Notes: generated from the sequence alone by a model not told the origin. A DNA stretch of 64,000 nt from Ardenticatenaceae bacterium (GCA_020634565.1 JACKBN010000005.1:124001-188000); one strand, 5' to 3'. Counted from the first letter of the stretch, positions 8,818 to 18,114 are shown. Numbers and translations are program-made.

Positions 8818-8871
8818 ATGATGAGGAGACGTCATTTACGTAAAAGGAAGAAAACACATGATGCACATTAA
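8818..8871 (+). CDS. Possible 17-codon basic upstream ORF overlapping the glgP start
   Basis: ATG at 8818 opens MMRRRHLRKRKKTHDAH and stops inside the glgP coding region, overlapping its start by 14 nt. Nine of 17 residues are Arg or Lys, with rare-type AGG/AGA codons near the front. It could act as a translational leader, but no good ribosome site precedes it. It may be chance. Confidence 0.2.
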   Translation: MMRRRHLRKRKKTHDAH

Positions 8872-11002
8872 AGATAAAGTACCGGAGAAAATCGGCCGTA
8901 TTACAGAACTGGCCTACAATCTTTGGTGGAGTTGGACCCCCGAAGCCCGCGGTCTATTTCGTCGTCTGGATTATCCGCTTTGGCGCAAGACCTTGCACAA
9001 CCCCGTACAAATGCTCCAAGAGATAAGCCCCGCCAGATTAGAAGAAGCCGCCCACGATTCCACATTCATCAGACAATACAATAAAGTAATGCTGTTATTT
9101 GATGAAACCATGAAAAATAGAAACACATGGTTTCACCAAACCTATCCCGAACTGGGTGATAAAACCATCGCCTACTTCTCCTTTGAATTTGGTCTCCACA
9201 GCTCATTGCCCATCTATTCCGGTGGCTTGGGCATTCTCTCTGGCGACCATGCCAAAGAAGCCAGCGATTTGGGCCTGCCCTTCATAGGCGTAGGCTTTAT
9301 GTATCCCCAAGGCTATTTCCGCCAGCGCATCCCCTCGCATGGTTGGCAGGAAGCCGTCTACCATCAGCTAGACATTACCCAGGCCCCTGTGCTGCCCGTG
9401 CTGGACGGTAACGGACACGAAATGCGTATTTCCGTGAATCTGGGCGGCCGTCCGGTCCATGCCCGCATTTGGCACGTCCGCGTAGGTCGTAATCCACTCT
9501 ACCTGCTAGATACCGACGTGGATGAAAACGAACCGTGGGATCGCGAACTGTCTGCCCGCCTCTACGCAGGCGACTCAGAAACACGCATTCGCCAGGAAAT
9601 TATGCTGGGCATTGGCGGGGTGCGTGCGCTGCGCGCCTTGGGCATCAACCCCTCCGCCTGGCACATGAACGAAGGCCATTCTGCCTTCTTGACACTGGAA
9701 TGCATCCGCGAACATGTTGCGGCAGGCAAAACCTTTGACGAGGCATTACAAATCGTCCGCAAACGGTCCGTCTTCACCACCCACACGCCAGTGCCAGCCG
9801 GACATGACGCCTTCGGTTTCCACATGGTCGAGCAATACTTTAATGGCTTTTGGGATGAACTAGGCATCAGCCGGGAACATTTCCTCAGCCTGGGTGGCCA
9901 TGAAGAAGAATGGGGCATGGCCTTCAATATGACAGTTCTCGCCCTGAAACTGTCTGGCCAATCAAACGGTGTTAGCAAATTACATGGCGACGTCTCTCGC
10001 AAGATGTGGAATGAAGTTTGGCCCGACAAAGTCGTAGACGATGTGCCCATCACCTCCATCACCAACGGCGTGCATATCCCCACCTGGATTGCCGGTGAAA
10101 TGCACAATGTTTTCGATAAATACATTAGCCCCGTTTGGATGGATGATCACGACAATCCAACCATCTGGCAGCGATTAGCTGAAGTTCCCGATGATGAATT
10201 CTGGGAGGTCCATCTGTCGCTCAAACGCAAACTGATGAGCTACTTGCGCGAACGGGTACGCCGGCGTTGGGTGAATGGCAGCAACGACCCCACACAGGTT
10301 CTCACCAGTGGCACCTTGCTAGACCCAGAAGCGCTGACGATTGGTTTTGCCCGTCGTTTTGCCACCTACAAGCGAGCCACGCTCATCTTCCGCGATTTGG
10401 AACGATTGCAGCGTATCTTGCTGGATATTCACCGCCCTGTGCAAATTGTCTTTGCTGGTAAGGCACACCCCGCCGACGAGCCGGGCAAATCGCTAATTCA
10501 GCACATTTACAATCTGGCCAAGCACAATCAGCTGGGCGGCCGTATTGCCTTTATTGAAGATTATGACATGCACATGGCTCGTTATCTCACCCAGGGTGTT
10601 GACGTTTGGCTGAACAATCCACGTCGCCCGCGGGAAGCCAGCGGCACCAGCGGCATGAAAGCCGCCATCAACGGCATTCCAAACCTCAGCATCCTCGATG
10701 GCTGGTGGGTTGAAGGCTACAATGGCGCCAATGGCTGGGCCATTGGGGATGAACGTGAGTTTGAAAATCACGAAGCCCAAGATGGCTTTGACGCCAATTT
10801 TATTTACCAAGTTTTGGAAGAAGAAATTGTGCCGCTTTACTACGATCGTGACAGAGATGGCACTCCGCGTGGCTGGGTGGAAATTATGCGGGAAAGCATC
10901 CGCTCTAATGCGCCCATGTTTGGCACTCGCCGCATGATTAAAGAGTACACCAATGAGCTGTACGTCAAGGCCATTTTGTCTGGTGAGACTGAACCAGCCT
11001 AG
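8858..11002 (+). CDS. glgP: Alpha-glucan phosphorylase (GlgP, DUF3417-containing type)
   Basis: This 714-residue enzyme cleaves glycogen or maltodextrin with phosphate to give glucose 1-phosphate. The N-terminal DUF3417 segment reads ELAYNLWWSWTPEARGLFRRLD. The core follows with YFSFEFGLHSSLPIYSGGLG, HMNEGHSAF, TNGVHIPTW, FARRFATYKRA, and EASGTSGMKAAING near the C-terminus, which holds the pyridoxal phosphate and phosphate site. The length fits the short bacterial/archaeal phosphorylases. AAGGAAG precedes the ATG; the second ATG directly after could also be used. ACGGCCGT is absent from this 2.1-kb gene, unlike most neighbours, which may reflect strong protein constraint. Confidence 0.92.
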   Translation: MMHIKDKVPEKIGRITELAYNLWWSWTPEARGLFRRLDYPLWRKTLHNPVQMLQEISPARLEEAAHDSTFIRQYNKVMLLFDETMKNRNTWFHQTYPELGDKTIAYFSFEFGLHSSLPIYSGGLGILSGDHAKEASDLGLPFIGVGFMYPQGYFRQRIPSHGWQEAVYHQLDITQAPVLPVLDGNGHEMRISVNLGGRPVHARIWHVRVGRNPLYLLDTDVDENEPWDRELSARLYAGDSETRIRQEIMLGIGGVRALRALGINPSAWHMNEGHSAFLTLECIREHVAAGKTFDEALQIVRKRSVFTTHTPVPAGHDAFGFHMVEQYFNGFWDELGISREHFLSLGGHEEEWGMAFNMTVLALKLSGQSNGVSKLHGDVSRKMWNEVWPDKVVDDVPITSITNGVHIPTWIAGEMHNVFDKYISPVWMDDHDNPTIWQRLAEVPDDEFWEVHLSLKRKLMSYLRERVRRRWVNGSNDPTQVLTSGTLLDPEALTIGFARRFATYKRATLIFRDLERLQRILLDIHRPVQIVFAGKAHPADEPGKSLIQHIYNLAKHNQLGGRIAFIEDYDMHMARYLTQGVDVWLNNPRRPREASGTSGMKAAINGIPNLSILDGWWVEGYNGANGWAIGDEREFENHEAQDGFDANFIYQVLEEEIVPLYYDRDRDGTPRGWVEIMRESIRSNAPMFGTRRMIKEYTNELYVKAILSGETEPA

Positions 11003-11008
11003 TAGTGC

Positions 11009-11359
11009 ATGATGAATCGTTGGCTAAAGCGACTTGGTTACGGGGTTTTGATCATTCTTTGGCTCGCCATTATGGCTTTTCCTACGTTTGCCTTTCTTTT
11101 GGCAACCAACGGGGAGATACAATTTGGTGATGAGCCTCGTAGCCATCTTCGCTTTTTTATGGTTCAAGAAGAAGCATCCAGCGGCGTGGGAATGGAGTGG
11201 GTACGCAGTGCCCGACGCGTAGAAAATTGTACGCAAACGTCCCTGCGCTATTTTCTGTGGGAGGGGAGTGGCTCTGGACAAAATACAAGTTTTTGCCAAT
11301 GCTACAACCCTGTTACAGACGCGCCGCTGCCAAGTGAGGAGAGTATCTGTACACCATGA
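11009..11359 (+). CDS. Small single-pass membrane or secreted protein, unknown
   Basis: 116 residues. An N-terminal hydrophobic segment (residues about 10-32, YGVLIILWLAIMAFPTFAF) after basic residues is either an uncleaved anchor or a signal peptide. The rest is polar with four cysteines (ENCTQTS, FCQCYN, SICTP) that could form disulfides outside the cell. It starts 6 nt after glgP and overlaps the OsmC gene by ATGA, so it is probably in their operon. I do not recognise a family. Confidence 0.6.
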   Translation: MMNRWLKRLGYGVLIILWLAIMAFPTFAFLLATNGEIQFGDEPRSHLRFFMVQEEASSGVGMEWVRSARRVENCTQTSLRYFLWEGSGSGQNTSFCQCYNPVTDAPLPSEESICTP

Positions 11360-11793
11360 GTAACGTTGCCTTAAAGTGGACTGGTCAAGGAAGCCAGATG
11401 TTTGTGGGCCGTGATTCGTTCGGCCATATGGTTGTCTCTGGCTCCTGGCCAAGTGAAGATGAAACCTGGCAGGAATGGAAAGGGGTTAAGCCGTCGGATT
11501 TACTTTTGTTGAGTTTAGCCTCTTGCTCAGCTTATGATGTGGTTATGATTTTGCGGCGTCAGCGGCAAGAATTAACCAATTTATACGTGAGCGTTAATGG
11601 CGATCAGGCGAGTGATCCACCGTATCAATTCACAGAAATTCACCAGCATTACACGGTAGAAGGGGTAGATTTGGACCCGAACAAAGTGGCCCGAGCGATT
11701 GAGCTTTCTGAAGAACGGTATTGTTCGGTGGCCGCAACCATCCGCGGTGTAGCCAAAATAAGCCACAGTTATGAGATTGTGGGGGCGGATTAG
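11356..11793 (+). CDS. OsmC-family protein
   Basis: 145 residues, with the OsmC layout: an N-terminal beta region (RDSFGHMVVSG), then GVKPSDLLLLSLASCSAYDVVMIL holding the first catalytic-type Cys on the central helix. The later ERYCSVAATIRG segment holds the second Cys. Paired cysteines are used by OsmC/Ohr proteins to reduce organic peroxides. Its start overlaps the previous stop, and a strong terminator follows 52 nt after its stop. The exact subfamily (OsmC, Ohr or YhfA) is undecided, and the neighbours give no clue to stress regulation. Confidence 0.85.
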   Translation: MSNVALKWTGQGSQMFVGRDSFGHMVVSGSWPSEDETWQEWKGVKPSDLLLLSLASCSAYDVVMILRRQRQELTNLYVSVNGDQASDPPYQFTEIHQHYTVEGVDLDPNKVARAIELSEERYCSVAATIRGVAKISHSYEIVGAD

Positions 11794-11845
11794 CCCATTT
11801 ATTTTGCTGCTAAATTCAATTTGGTTTGCAGTTTTGAGGTTGTCG

Positions 11846-11877
11846 GTTCCCCGTGTTTCCCACGGGGAACTTTTTTT
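11846..11877 (+). terminator. Rho-independent terminator after the glgP-OsmC operon
   Basis: A perfect 10-bp stem (GTTCCCCGTG / CACGGGGAAC), a 5-nt loop and seven T residues on the plus strand. Confidence 0.9.
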
Positions 11878-11998
11878 GCCCAGGCATTAACCGGTTTTGT
11901 GATACCGGTTCACATAAGATGCCATAAAAAGTGTAGTTGTGTTACAATGCAAGAAAGTTTAACAAATCAAGCAGGACTGCTTACTTTCGTTTGGAAAT

Positions 11999-12574
11999 AT
12001 GAACCCAACTGAAACCAAGAATCCATATTTGCCTTATCCGGACGGGACGCCGCCACACTGGGGTGAGGAAATGCGCAGCAACACTTTTGTGCCGACGGCC
12101 GTTCAGCTAGAGCGAGCCGAAGCCCTGACACGGTTCAACCGATGGGCCATCTATGTGCCGCTAGGTGTGCTGGCAACGGCCGTTGTTGGCTTCCTCATCT
12201 ACTTACTCATTTTGGCCGTTTGGCCCCCGTATGAAGATACACGCCTTTTCCTCTCTGGGGTGGCAGATATCATCCTCATTTTGTTTATGCTACCGGTTGT
12301 TTTACTGTTTGGCTTGCTGCTGGCAGGCATTTTTGGCGGGGCATTCTATTGGCGACAATCCAAAAAAGAAACGGGCGAACCCTCATTACAAAACAAATAC
12401 GGCCGTCTTCGCCTGCTGCTGTGGAAACTCGACCAAAAACTGAGCACCGTCTACCGCAAAGTAGACCAGGTGATGCCCAAAATTGCCCAGCCCGTGATGC
12501 GCCTGAATGCCACCCTCGCCTACATCAGCTCCTGGTTGGGGCAGTTAAACGGCCGTAAACACACCAATTCCTAA
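11999..12574 (+). CDS. Two-TM membrane protein, unknown
   Basis: 191 residues. The N-terminal 45 residues are polar and Pro-rich. Two strong transmembrane segments follow, about 50-75 (VPLGVLATAVVGFLIYLLIL) and 85-113 (ADIILILFMLPVVLLFGLLL). A basic, helical C-terminal tail (YGRLRLLLWKLDQKL and on) probably lies on the cytoplasmic side. It belongs with the following 72-residue gene (25 nt apart). I do not recognise the family. It follows a terminator, so it has its own promoter, which I could not place with confidence. Confidence 0.7.
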   Translation: MNPTETKNPYLPYPDGTPPHWGEEMRSNTFVPTAVQLERAEALTRFNRWAIYVPLGVLATAVVGFLIYLLILAVWPPYEDTRLFLSGVADIILILFMLPVVLLFGLLLAGIFGGAFYWRQSKKETGEPSLQNKYGRLRLLLWKLDQKLSTVYRKVDQVMPKIAQPVMRLNATLAYISSWLGQLNGRKHTNS

Positions 12575-12599
12575 ACGTCTCGACGTGGAGTAGAAGATT

Positions 12600-12818
12600 A
12601 TGCAAGAAAACATCAATCCAAGCTGGAAAACACAAATGTTACTTATCGGCTCTGTAGCTGGCGCTGTTGTTGGTGCCGGTACGGCCTATTTATTAGCCCG
12701 GTCCGCCGAAAAAAGCAAAGGCGGCCCCCCAGAAATTTCGACCAAAGATTTGCTCAGCACCGGCATCGCCATTATTGGCGTGATCCGGGGCATTGCCGCT
12801 TTGGGAGATGGCAAATAA
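12600..12818 (+). CDS. Small glycine-rich membrane protein, unknown
   Basis: 72 residues. One hydrophobic Gly/Ala-rich helix (about 14-31, LIGSVAGAVVGAGTAYLLA), a charged linker KSKGGPPEISTKD, then a second weaker hydrophobic stretch (STGIAIIGVIRGIAAL). GGAG lies before the ATG. It is close behind the two-TM gene and 90 nt ahead of lon. It resembles small glycine-zipper proteins by composition only. Confidence 0.6.
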   Translation: MQENINPSWKTQMLLIGSVAGAVVGAGTAYLLARSAEKSKGGPPEISTKDLLSTGIAIIGVIRGIAALGDGK

Positions 12819-12908
12819 GTCCGCGAAACCATCTCTGCCATTACACAGGACCATGTAAAACCAATTCCGCCTTTTGGGTGGGGTTGGCAGCCCAAACGTT
12901 GACCGCAC

Positions 12909-15371
12909 ATGACACGTTCCAACAGGCACGATAAAAGCACGCTCGAAGAGAGCTTGTTTTTGGCTGATGATCAGAGCAGCGCAGCCAGCAATCAGGCACT
13001 CGCGCAAGCAGAATTGCCGCAAACGCTGCCCATCCTGCCATTGCGTGGTCTTGTTGTCTATCCGCAAACGGCCGTTCCCCTCAACGTCGGTCAGCCCCGT
13101 TCCATTCGGCTGCTAGAAAGCACCAGCCAGCAAAGCGGCCTGATTGGCCTCTGCGCAGGCCACGACCGGGATCGAGCCGTCCCCAGCAAAGATGAAATCT
13201 ACCGCATCGGCACAGTTGCGGCCGTTCACCGCCAACTGCGGCGCAAAGATGGCACCATCCGTATGCTGGTCAATGGCCTCAATCGCTTCCGCATCAAATC
13301 ATTCATCTCCACAGAGCCATTTTTGGTAGCAGAAATCGAGCCCCTGCCGGAAGATGAAAGCATCAACACCCAAACCGAAGCGATGGCCCGCAATCTGGTA
13401 GATATGTTCATGCGCCTGGCCGAATTTGTGCCTAGCATCCCCGGCGACTTGCTCATCTCCAGCCTGAAAGTGGAACATCCTTTACAGCTGGTTTACACCA
13501 TCGGCACTTACCTCCAGCTGGACCTCAACGATGCGCAGCAATTTCTGGAGTTCAATTCTGCCGCCGAAAAGCTGGCCTGGCTGGTACGATACATTGGCAA
13601 AGAAACCGAAATTATGGAGATGGGCCAGCGCATCCGCTCTGAAGCGTTTGGGCAGATGGAACAGGCGCAGCGAGAATACTTTTTGCGTGAGCAACTCAAA
13701 GCAATTCAGCGCGAACTGGGTGAAGCCGATGAGCGGGAGGTTGAAGCGCGAACCTTTCAGGCCAAAATTGAAGCCGCTGCCATGCCCCTAGAAGCGCGAC
13801 AAGAGGCTGAACGTGAGCTCAAGCGCCTGACAAAATTGCCCGTGGCCGCCGCCGAATATGGTGTAGTGCGCACTTATTTGGAATGGCTGGTCAACCTGCC
13901 CTGGAACATTTCCAGCACAGACAACCTGGATTTGGGCCATGCGCGCACGGTGCTGGACGAAGATCATCACGGGTTGGAAGAGGTGAAGGAGCGCATTGTC
14001 GAATTTTTGGCCGTGCGCCGTTTGCGTGAAGAGCGACCGGTAGAAACGGCCGTTTCCAGCTACCGTCCTGATCGATTGGGGGCCATCTTGTGCTTCCTGG
14101 GACCGCCAGGCGTCGGCAAAACCTCGCTGGGCCGCTCGATTGCCCGGGCGATGGGCCGAGAATTTGCCCGCATTTCGCTCGGCGGCATGCGTGACGAAGC
14201 AGAAATTCGTGGTCATCGGCGCACCTACATTGGTGCCTTGCCAGGCCGCATCATCCAGGTGCTGCGCCGCTGCAAAAGCAAAAATCCCGTCATCATTTTG
14301 GACGAGATCGACAAGCTGGGCGCTGATTTTCGCGGCGATCCGGCGGCCGCACTGCTGGAGGTACTTGATCCGGAGCAAAATTGCGACTTTACGGATCATT
14401 ACCTGGATGTATCCTTTGATCTTTCGGCCATCATCTTCATCACCACCGCCAATACGCTGGACTCGATTCCCCGCCCCTTGCAAGATCGCATGGAGGTGAT
14501 TCGGCTGGCTGGCTACACCGAACGAGAAAAAGTGGCCATCGCCCAAAACTATCTGGTGCCCCGGCAAATTCGCGAAAACGGGCTGCTGCCAGAAGAAGTG
14601 CAGTTGGATACGGCCGTTCTCAGCCAAATCATTCGTGACTACACGCGTGAAGCAGGTGTCAGAGAATTAGAAAGACAAATTGGCCGGGTTTGCCGCAAAG
14701 TAGCAACGGCCGTTGCCCAGGAGCCATTCGCCACCTCAGCACTTCACCGGCAAATTGTGGCCGAAACGCTCACCAGCTATCTGGGGCCAGTTCGCTTCCA
14801 GGCAGATGCCGTTCAGCGCACCAGCATTCCCGGCGTCGCCACTGGCCTGGCCTGGACCAGCACCGGAGGGCATATTTTATTTATTGAAGCAGCCAAAATG
14901 CCTGGCCAAAAAGGGCTCACGATTACTGGCCAGCTGGGAAATGTGATGCAAGAATCAGCCCAGGCTGCCCTAACGTATGTGCGCGCCAAAGCCAACTTAC
15001 TGGGCGTCGCATCCGATTTTTTTGAAAAACATGACATTCACATCCACATTCCCGCCGGGGCCATTCCCAAAGATGGTCCCTCGGCTGGCATTACCATTGC
15101 CACAGCGCTGGCCTCCTTGTTAACCAAGCGACCCGTCTGTAACGAAGTGGGAATGACCGGAGAAATTACCTTACGCGGCCAGGTTATGCCTGTTGGCGGC
15201 ATCAAGGAAAAAGTATTGGCGGCTCATCGCGCCGGTTTACATATCCTGGTGCTTCCCGAACAAAATGAGCCTGATTTGGCCGAACTACCAAACGAGATCA
15301 AAGAAGAGCTGTCATTTATACTTGTCTCTACCATGGACGAAGTACTCAAAGCAGCTCTCTGTACGGATTAA
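12909..15371 (+). CDS. lon: ATP-dependent protease Lon
   Basis: 820 residues. The LON substrate-binding domain starts near residue 37 (LPILPLRGLVVYPQTAVPLN). The AAA+ module has Walker A GPPGVGKTS (about residue 398) and Walker B VIILDEIDK. The C-terminal protease domain has the catalytic Ser in KDGPSAGI and the partner Lys in GGIKEKVLAAHRAG. Lon degrades misfolded and regulatory proteins in the cytoplasm. The length is standard. No clear ribosome site precedes the ATG at 12909. The gene is followed after 5 nt by a receiver-domain gene, so lon, the receiver, the PHP protein and mogA are probably one unit. Confidence 0.95.
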   Translation: MTRSNRHDKSTLEESLFLADDQSSAASNQALAQAELPQTLPILPLRGLVVYPQTAVPLNVGQPRSIRLLESTSQQSGLIGLCAGHDRDRAVPSKDEIYRIGTVAAVHRQLRRKDGTIRMLVNGLNRFRIKSFISTEPFLVAEIEPLPEDESINTQTEAMARNLVDMFMRLAEFVPSIPGDLLISSLKVEHPLQLVYTIGTYLQLDLNDAQQFLEFNSAAEKLAWLVRYIGKETEIMEMGQRIRSEAFGQMEQAQREYFLREQLKAIQRELGEADEREVEARTFQAKIEAAAMPLEARQEAERELKRLTKLPVAAAEYGVVRTYLEWLVNLPWNISSTDNLDLGHARTVLDEDHHGLEEVKERIVEFLAVRRLREERPVETAVSSYRPDRLGAILCFLGPPGVGKTSLGRSIARAMGREFARISLGGMRDEAEIRGHRRTYIGALPGRIIQVLRRCKSKNPVIILDEIDKLGADFRGDPAAALLEVLDPEQNCDFTDHYLDVSFDLSAIIFITTANTLDSIPRPLQDRMEVIRLAGYTEREKVAIAQNYLVPRQIRENGLLPEEVQLDTAVLSQIIRDYTREAGVRELERQIGRVCRKVATAVAQEPFATSALHRQIVAETLTSYLGPVRFQADAVQRTSIPGVATGLAWTSTGGHILFIEAAKMPGQKGLTITGQLGNVMQESAQAALTYVRAKANLLGVASDFFEKHDIHIHIPAGAIPKDGPSAGITIATALASLLTKRPVCNEVGMTGEITLRGQVMPVGGIKEKVLAAHRAGLHILVLPEQNEPDLAELPNEIKEELSFILVSTMDEVLKAALCTD

Positions 15372-15376
15372 AAAAC

Positions 15377-15754
15377 ATGACACAAATTATTGTTGTTGAT
15401 GACGACAACACCAACTCAAGTTTAATAAAAATGCTGCTGGAACTCGATGGTTTCAGCGTGGAAACCTGCGAAGACCAAGAAAAAGCAGAGGCAGCCACCA
15501 CCTCGCAAACACAGGCGTTTGTGGTAGATTGCCATCTGGCACGTGGCCGCAGTGGCTTAGACCTGCTGCGCGCCATTCGTGCGGGCAAAACAAAAGCACC
15601 GGCAGAAACGGCCGTTATCATTACCTCGGGCGATTACCGGCGAGAAGAAGAATCCATGCAGCTTGGCGCAGATATTTTCTTGCTCAAACCCTATCCACCC
15701 AATGCCCTGTCTCAGGTCATTACCGAGCTGTTAGCAACAGGGGGTACGGAATGA
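15377..15754 (+). CDS. Single-domain response regulator (receiver only)
   Basis: 125 residues, a lone CheY-like receiver. The acidic pocket is VVDDD at residues 6-10, the phospho-acceptor Asp is in FVVDCHLARG near residue 52, the Thr/Ser switch is ITSGDYR and the conserved Lys is in LLKPYPP. There is no output domain or nearby kinase. It sits between lon (5 nt) and the PHP-AlbA gene (ATGA overlap), so its output may act through the latter, which is inference. Confidence 0.88.
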   Translation: MTQIIVVDDDNTNSSLIKMLLELDGFSVETCEDQEKAEAATTSQTQAFVVDCHLARGRSGLDLLRAIRAGKTKAPAETAVIITSGDYRREEESMQLGADIFLLKPYPPNALSQVITELLATGGTE

Positions 15755-17520
15755 GTAACGGCCGTTCTCGCAAAAGAAAACCACACAACAACAGCAAATC
15801 AGGACCCTCTCGCAAATGGCGGCGGATGGATTTGCATCTGCACACCCCCGGCTCTGGGGACTACCAGGAAAGCAACGTCAGCTATCTGGATATTTTGCGC
15901 CAGGCCGAAATTCGCGGCCTGGACATCATCGCCTTTACCGACCACAACAGCGTGGCCGGTTTTGCCGCCATGCGCAAAGAAGTGGAGCGTTTGCTCTGGC
16001 TAGAAGAATTAGGGCGCTTCGACCCGGAAGAAAAGCGACGGCTTGATGAATACAGACGCCTGCTGGACAAAATCTTGGTCCTGCCCGGTTTTGAATTTAC
16101 CGCCACATTTGGCTTTCACATCCTCGGCATTTTCCCGCAGGATACGCCCATCAGCTTTTTAGAGCATTTGCTGCTCACTCTGCGCGTCCCGCTGGACTCG
16201 CTGCGCCAGGGTAGCGCCACCGTCGGCGCCACGGCCGATGTTTTAACGGCCTACCGCGTCATCAGCGAGGCTGGCGGCCTGGTCATTGCCGCCCACGCCA
16301 ATTCCAGCAACGGCGTAGCCATGCGCGGCCTCGATTTTGGTGGACAAACGCGCATCGCCTACACGCAAGACCCCAACCTGCACGTGCTAGAAGTAACCGA
16401 TTTGGAAAAGCGGGGCCGCTACACCACCCGCCGCTTCTTCGACGGCTCCAAACCAGAATATCCCCGGGCCATGCGCTGCATTCAAGGCTCGGACGCTCAC
16501 CGGCTCACGCGCGAATCAGCCAACGCCAAACAGCTAGGCATCGGCGACCGCATCACCGAAGTGCTGCTGCCGGAAGTTTCTTTTGAAGCGTTAAGCACGG
16601 TACTGAAAGGCAACGATTTGTCGTTAACACGGCCGTATCGCGGACCGGCCAACCCCATCGACTTTGTGCAAGTAGCGCGGGAAGAAGGCGAATCCATCGT
16701 GCAAGCCTTTCACGCCGCCATGACCCAACGTGGCGGGCATCAAAACCAGGTTTTGCGCGACGTATGCGCCATGGCCAACGGCAACGGAGGCACCATTTAC
16801 ATCGGTGCCTCGGCCAATCCCAAAGAAAAACCAGTGGGTGTGCGGGATCACAGTCGGGCCATTGATCGCCTGCAAACGGTCATCAGCAACAAGCTAACCC
16901 CGGAACCCAACATCCACATCGACAGCCTGCCTTCGCAGGGCGTGCAGATTGTGCGTATCACCGTGCAACCCGGCCCAGACAAGCCCTATGCCATCGACGA
17001 CAATCAGTTCTACATTCGAGATGACACAGAAACGAGCTTGGCCGTTCGGGATGAGATTGTGCGCCTGATCAAAACCAACGCCGAAACGGCCGAATCTGAT
17101 CCCGAAGTGTTACCCCCCCTGCCCCCCATCGGGCAGCTTCCACCACAAATCAGCGCCAGCGCCACCAAGGTGGTTGAACCACCGCGCACCGGCGTAGAAA
17201 TTGTAGAAAGCGAAAAGCGTAAAGGGACGTACTATCACACCGTTCGCGACCTGCGCAACGGCAATCTCATCAAAAACGTCACCCGCTCTTCGGCGCGAAA
17301 ATTGTGGCATTATGCCATTACCAAAGTGGAAAATGGCACACTCAAGCCCTCAGAAATTGCCTGGCAAGGCAACATCGCCGTGCTGGACGTGCGCAAAAAA
17401 GATGACAATGTCTGGTATGACCTGGCCATGCGCGAAAATGACACCATCCACTATTTTTACGGCGTCACCGACAGCGGACTCAACGACAATTGGCTGGCAC
17501 TCATCGAGAAGGCGCAATAG
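15751..17520 (+). CDS. PHP-domain phosphoesterase fused to an AlbA_2-type nucleic-acid-binding domain
   Basis: 589 residues. The PHP domain starts after a basic tail and has DLHLHTPGSGDY, TDHNSVAGF, PGFEFTATFGFHIL, VIAAHANSSNG and QGSDAHRL, the metal-binding His/Asp/Glu set of polymerase/histidinol-phosphatase-like phosphoesterases. From about residue 315 an AlbA_2/Schlafen-like segment follows (GHQNQVLRDVCAMANGNGGTIYIG, then DDNQFYIRDDTETSLA). A third C-terminal region from about residue 475 is unrecognised. The open frame extends upstream to 15529, but the ATG at 15751 overlaps the receiver stop and gives a basic start MSNGRSRKRKPHNN. Function is unproven; nucleic-acid or nucleotide phosphoester cleavage is a guess. 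Confidence 0.8.
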   Translation: MSNGRSRKRKPHNNSKSGPSRKWRRMDLHLHTPGSGDYQESNVSYLDILRQAEIRGLDIIAFTDHNSVAGFAAMRKEVERLLWLEELGRFDPEEKRRLDEYRRLLDKILVLPGFEFTATFGFHILGIFPQDTPISFLEHLLLTLRVPLDSLRQGSATVGATADVLTAYRVISEAGGLVIAAHANSSNGVAMRGLDFGGQTRIAYTQDPNLHVLEVTDLEKRGRYTTRRFFDGSKPEYPRAMRCIQGSDAHRLTRESANAKQLGIGDRITEVLLPEVSFEALSTVLKGNDLSLTRPYRGPANPIDFVQVAREEGESIVQAFHAAMTQRGGHQNQVLRDVCAMANGNGGTIYIGASANPKEKPVGVRDHSRAIDRLQTVISNKLTPEPNIHIDSLPSQGVQIVRITVQPGPDKPYAIDDNQFYIRDDTETSLAVRDEIVRLIKTNAETAESDPEVLPPLPPIGQLPPQISASATKVVEPPRTGVEIVESEKRKGTYYHTVRDLRNGNLIKNVTRSSARKLWHYAITKVENGTLKPSEIAWQGNIAVLDVRKKDDNVWYDLAMRENDTIHYFYGVTDSGLNDNWLALIEKAQ

Positions 17521-17523
17521 CTC

Positions 17524-18021
17524 ATGCAGGTCGGCATTCTTACCGTCTCAGATCGCGGCGCACGCGGCGAATATGAAGACCGCAGCGGCCCGCTTTTGGC
17601 CGAAATCGTACAGCGCGACACCCCGTGGCCGGTGAGCCACCAGGACATTGTGCCTGATGAGCAGGCACTCATTGCCAACAAACTGATCGAATGGTGCAAC
17701 GCCGGGGTGAATCTTATCCTTACCAGCGGCGGCACTGGCTTTGCCCCCCGCGATATAACGCCAGAGGCTACAAAATCGGTCATCGAGCGGGAAACACCGG
17801 GCATTGCTGAGGCGCTGCGGGCCGAGAGCCTGAAAATCACACGTCATGCCATGCTCTCGCGGGCGGTGGCCGGCATTCGCGGGCAAACGCTCATCATCAA
17901 CCTACCCGGCAGCCCCAAGGCAGTGCGGGAAAATATGGACGTGCTGTTGCCGATTCTGCCCCACGCCCTGGAGCTGCTGACTGAAGCACCTAACAGCGAA
18001 AGCCAACACCGACAGGTTTAG
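17524..18021 (+). CDS. mogA: Molybdopterin adenylyltransferase-like protein MogA/MoaB
   Basis: 165 residues with the MoCF-biosynthesis fold: VGILTVSDRGARGEYEDRSGP at the start, the LTSGGTGFAPRDITPEAT motif that contacts molybdopterin, and LIINLPGSPKAVREN near the end. MogA adenylylates molybdopterin before metal insertion. The call between MogA and MoaB is not secure. It begins 3 nt after the PHP-AlbA gene. No other molybdenum cofactor gene is in the window. Confidence 0.9.
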   Translation: MQVGILTVSDRGARGEYEDRSGPLLAEIVQRDTPWPVSHQDIVPDEQALIANKLIEWCNAGVNLILTSGGTGFAPRDITPEATKSVIERETPGIAEALRAESLKITRHAMLSRAVAGIRGQTLIINLPGSPKAVRENMDVLLPILPHALELLTEAPNSESQHRQV

Positions 18022-18046
18022 ATTCACAAATCAAAAAAATCCAAAA

Positions 18047-18088
18047 TTGCGCAGATTGAACACTATTTTTGTCGTTTAATCTGCGTAA
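18047..18088. repeat. Intergenic dyad of the CGCAGATT/CGCGGATT family
   Basis: Arms CGCAGATT (18050-18057) and AATCTGCG (18078-18085) with an AT-rich loop. The same word family recurs near 38.3, 41.6, 50.8 and 53.5 kb. It lies between mogA and the RlmI-like gene. Confidence 0.6.
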
Positions 18089-18114
18089 TTTGTTGATACA
18101 GGTTGTAAATTGTT

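Noticed and set aside
11821..12012. 63-codon frame MVCSFEVVG...
   Set aside because: It spans the perfect terminator hairpin and T-run at 11846-11877 and overlaps the next start.
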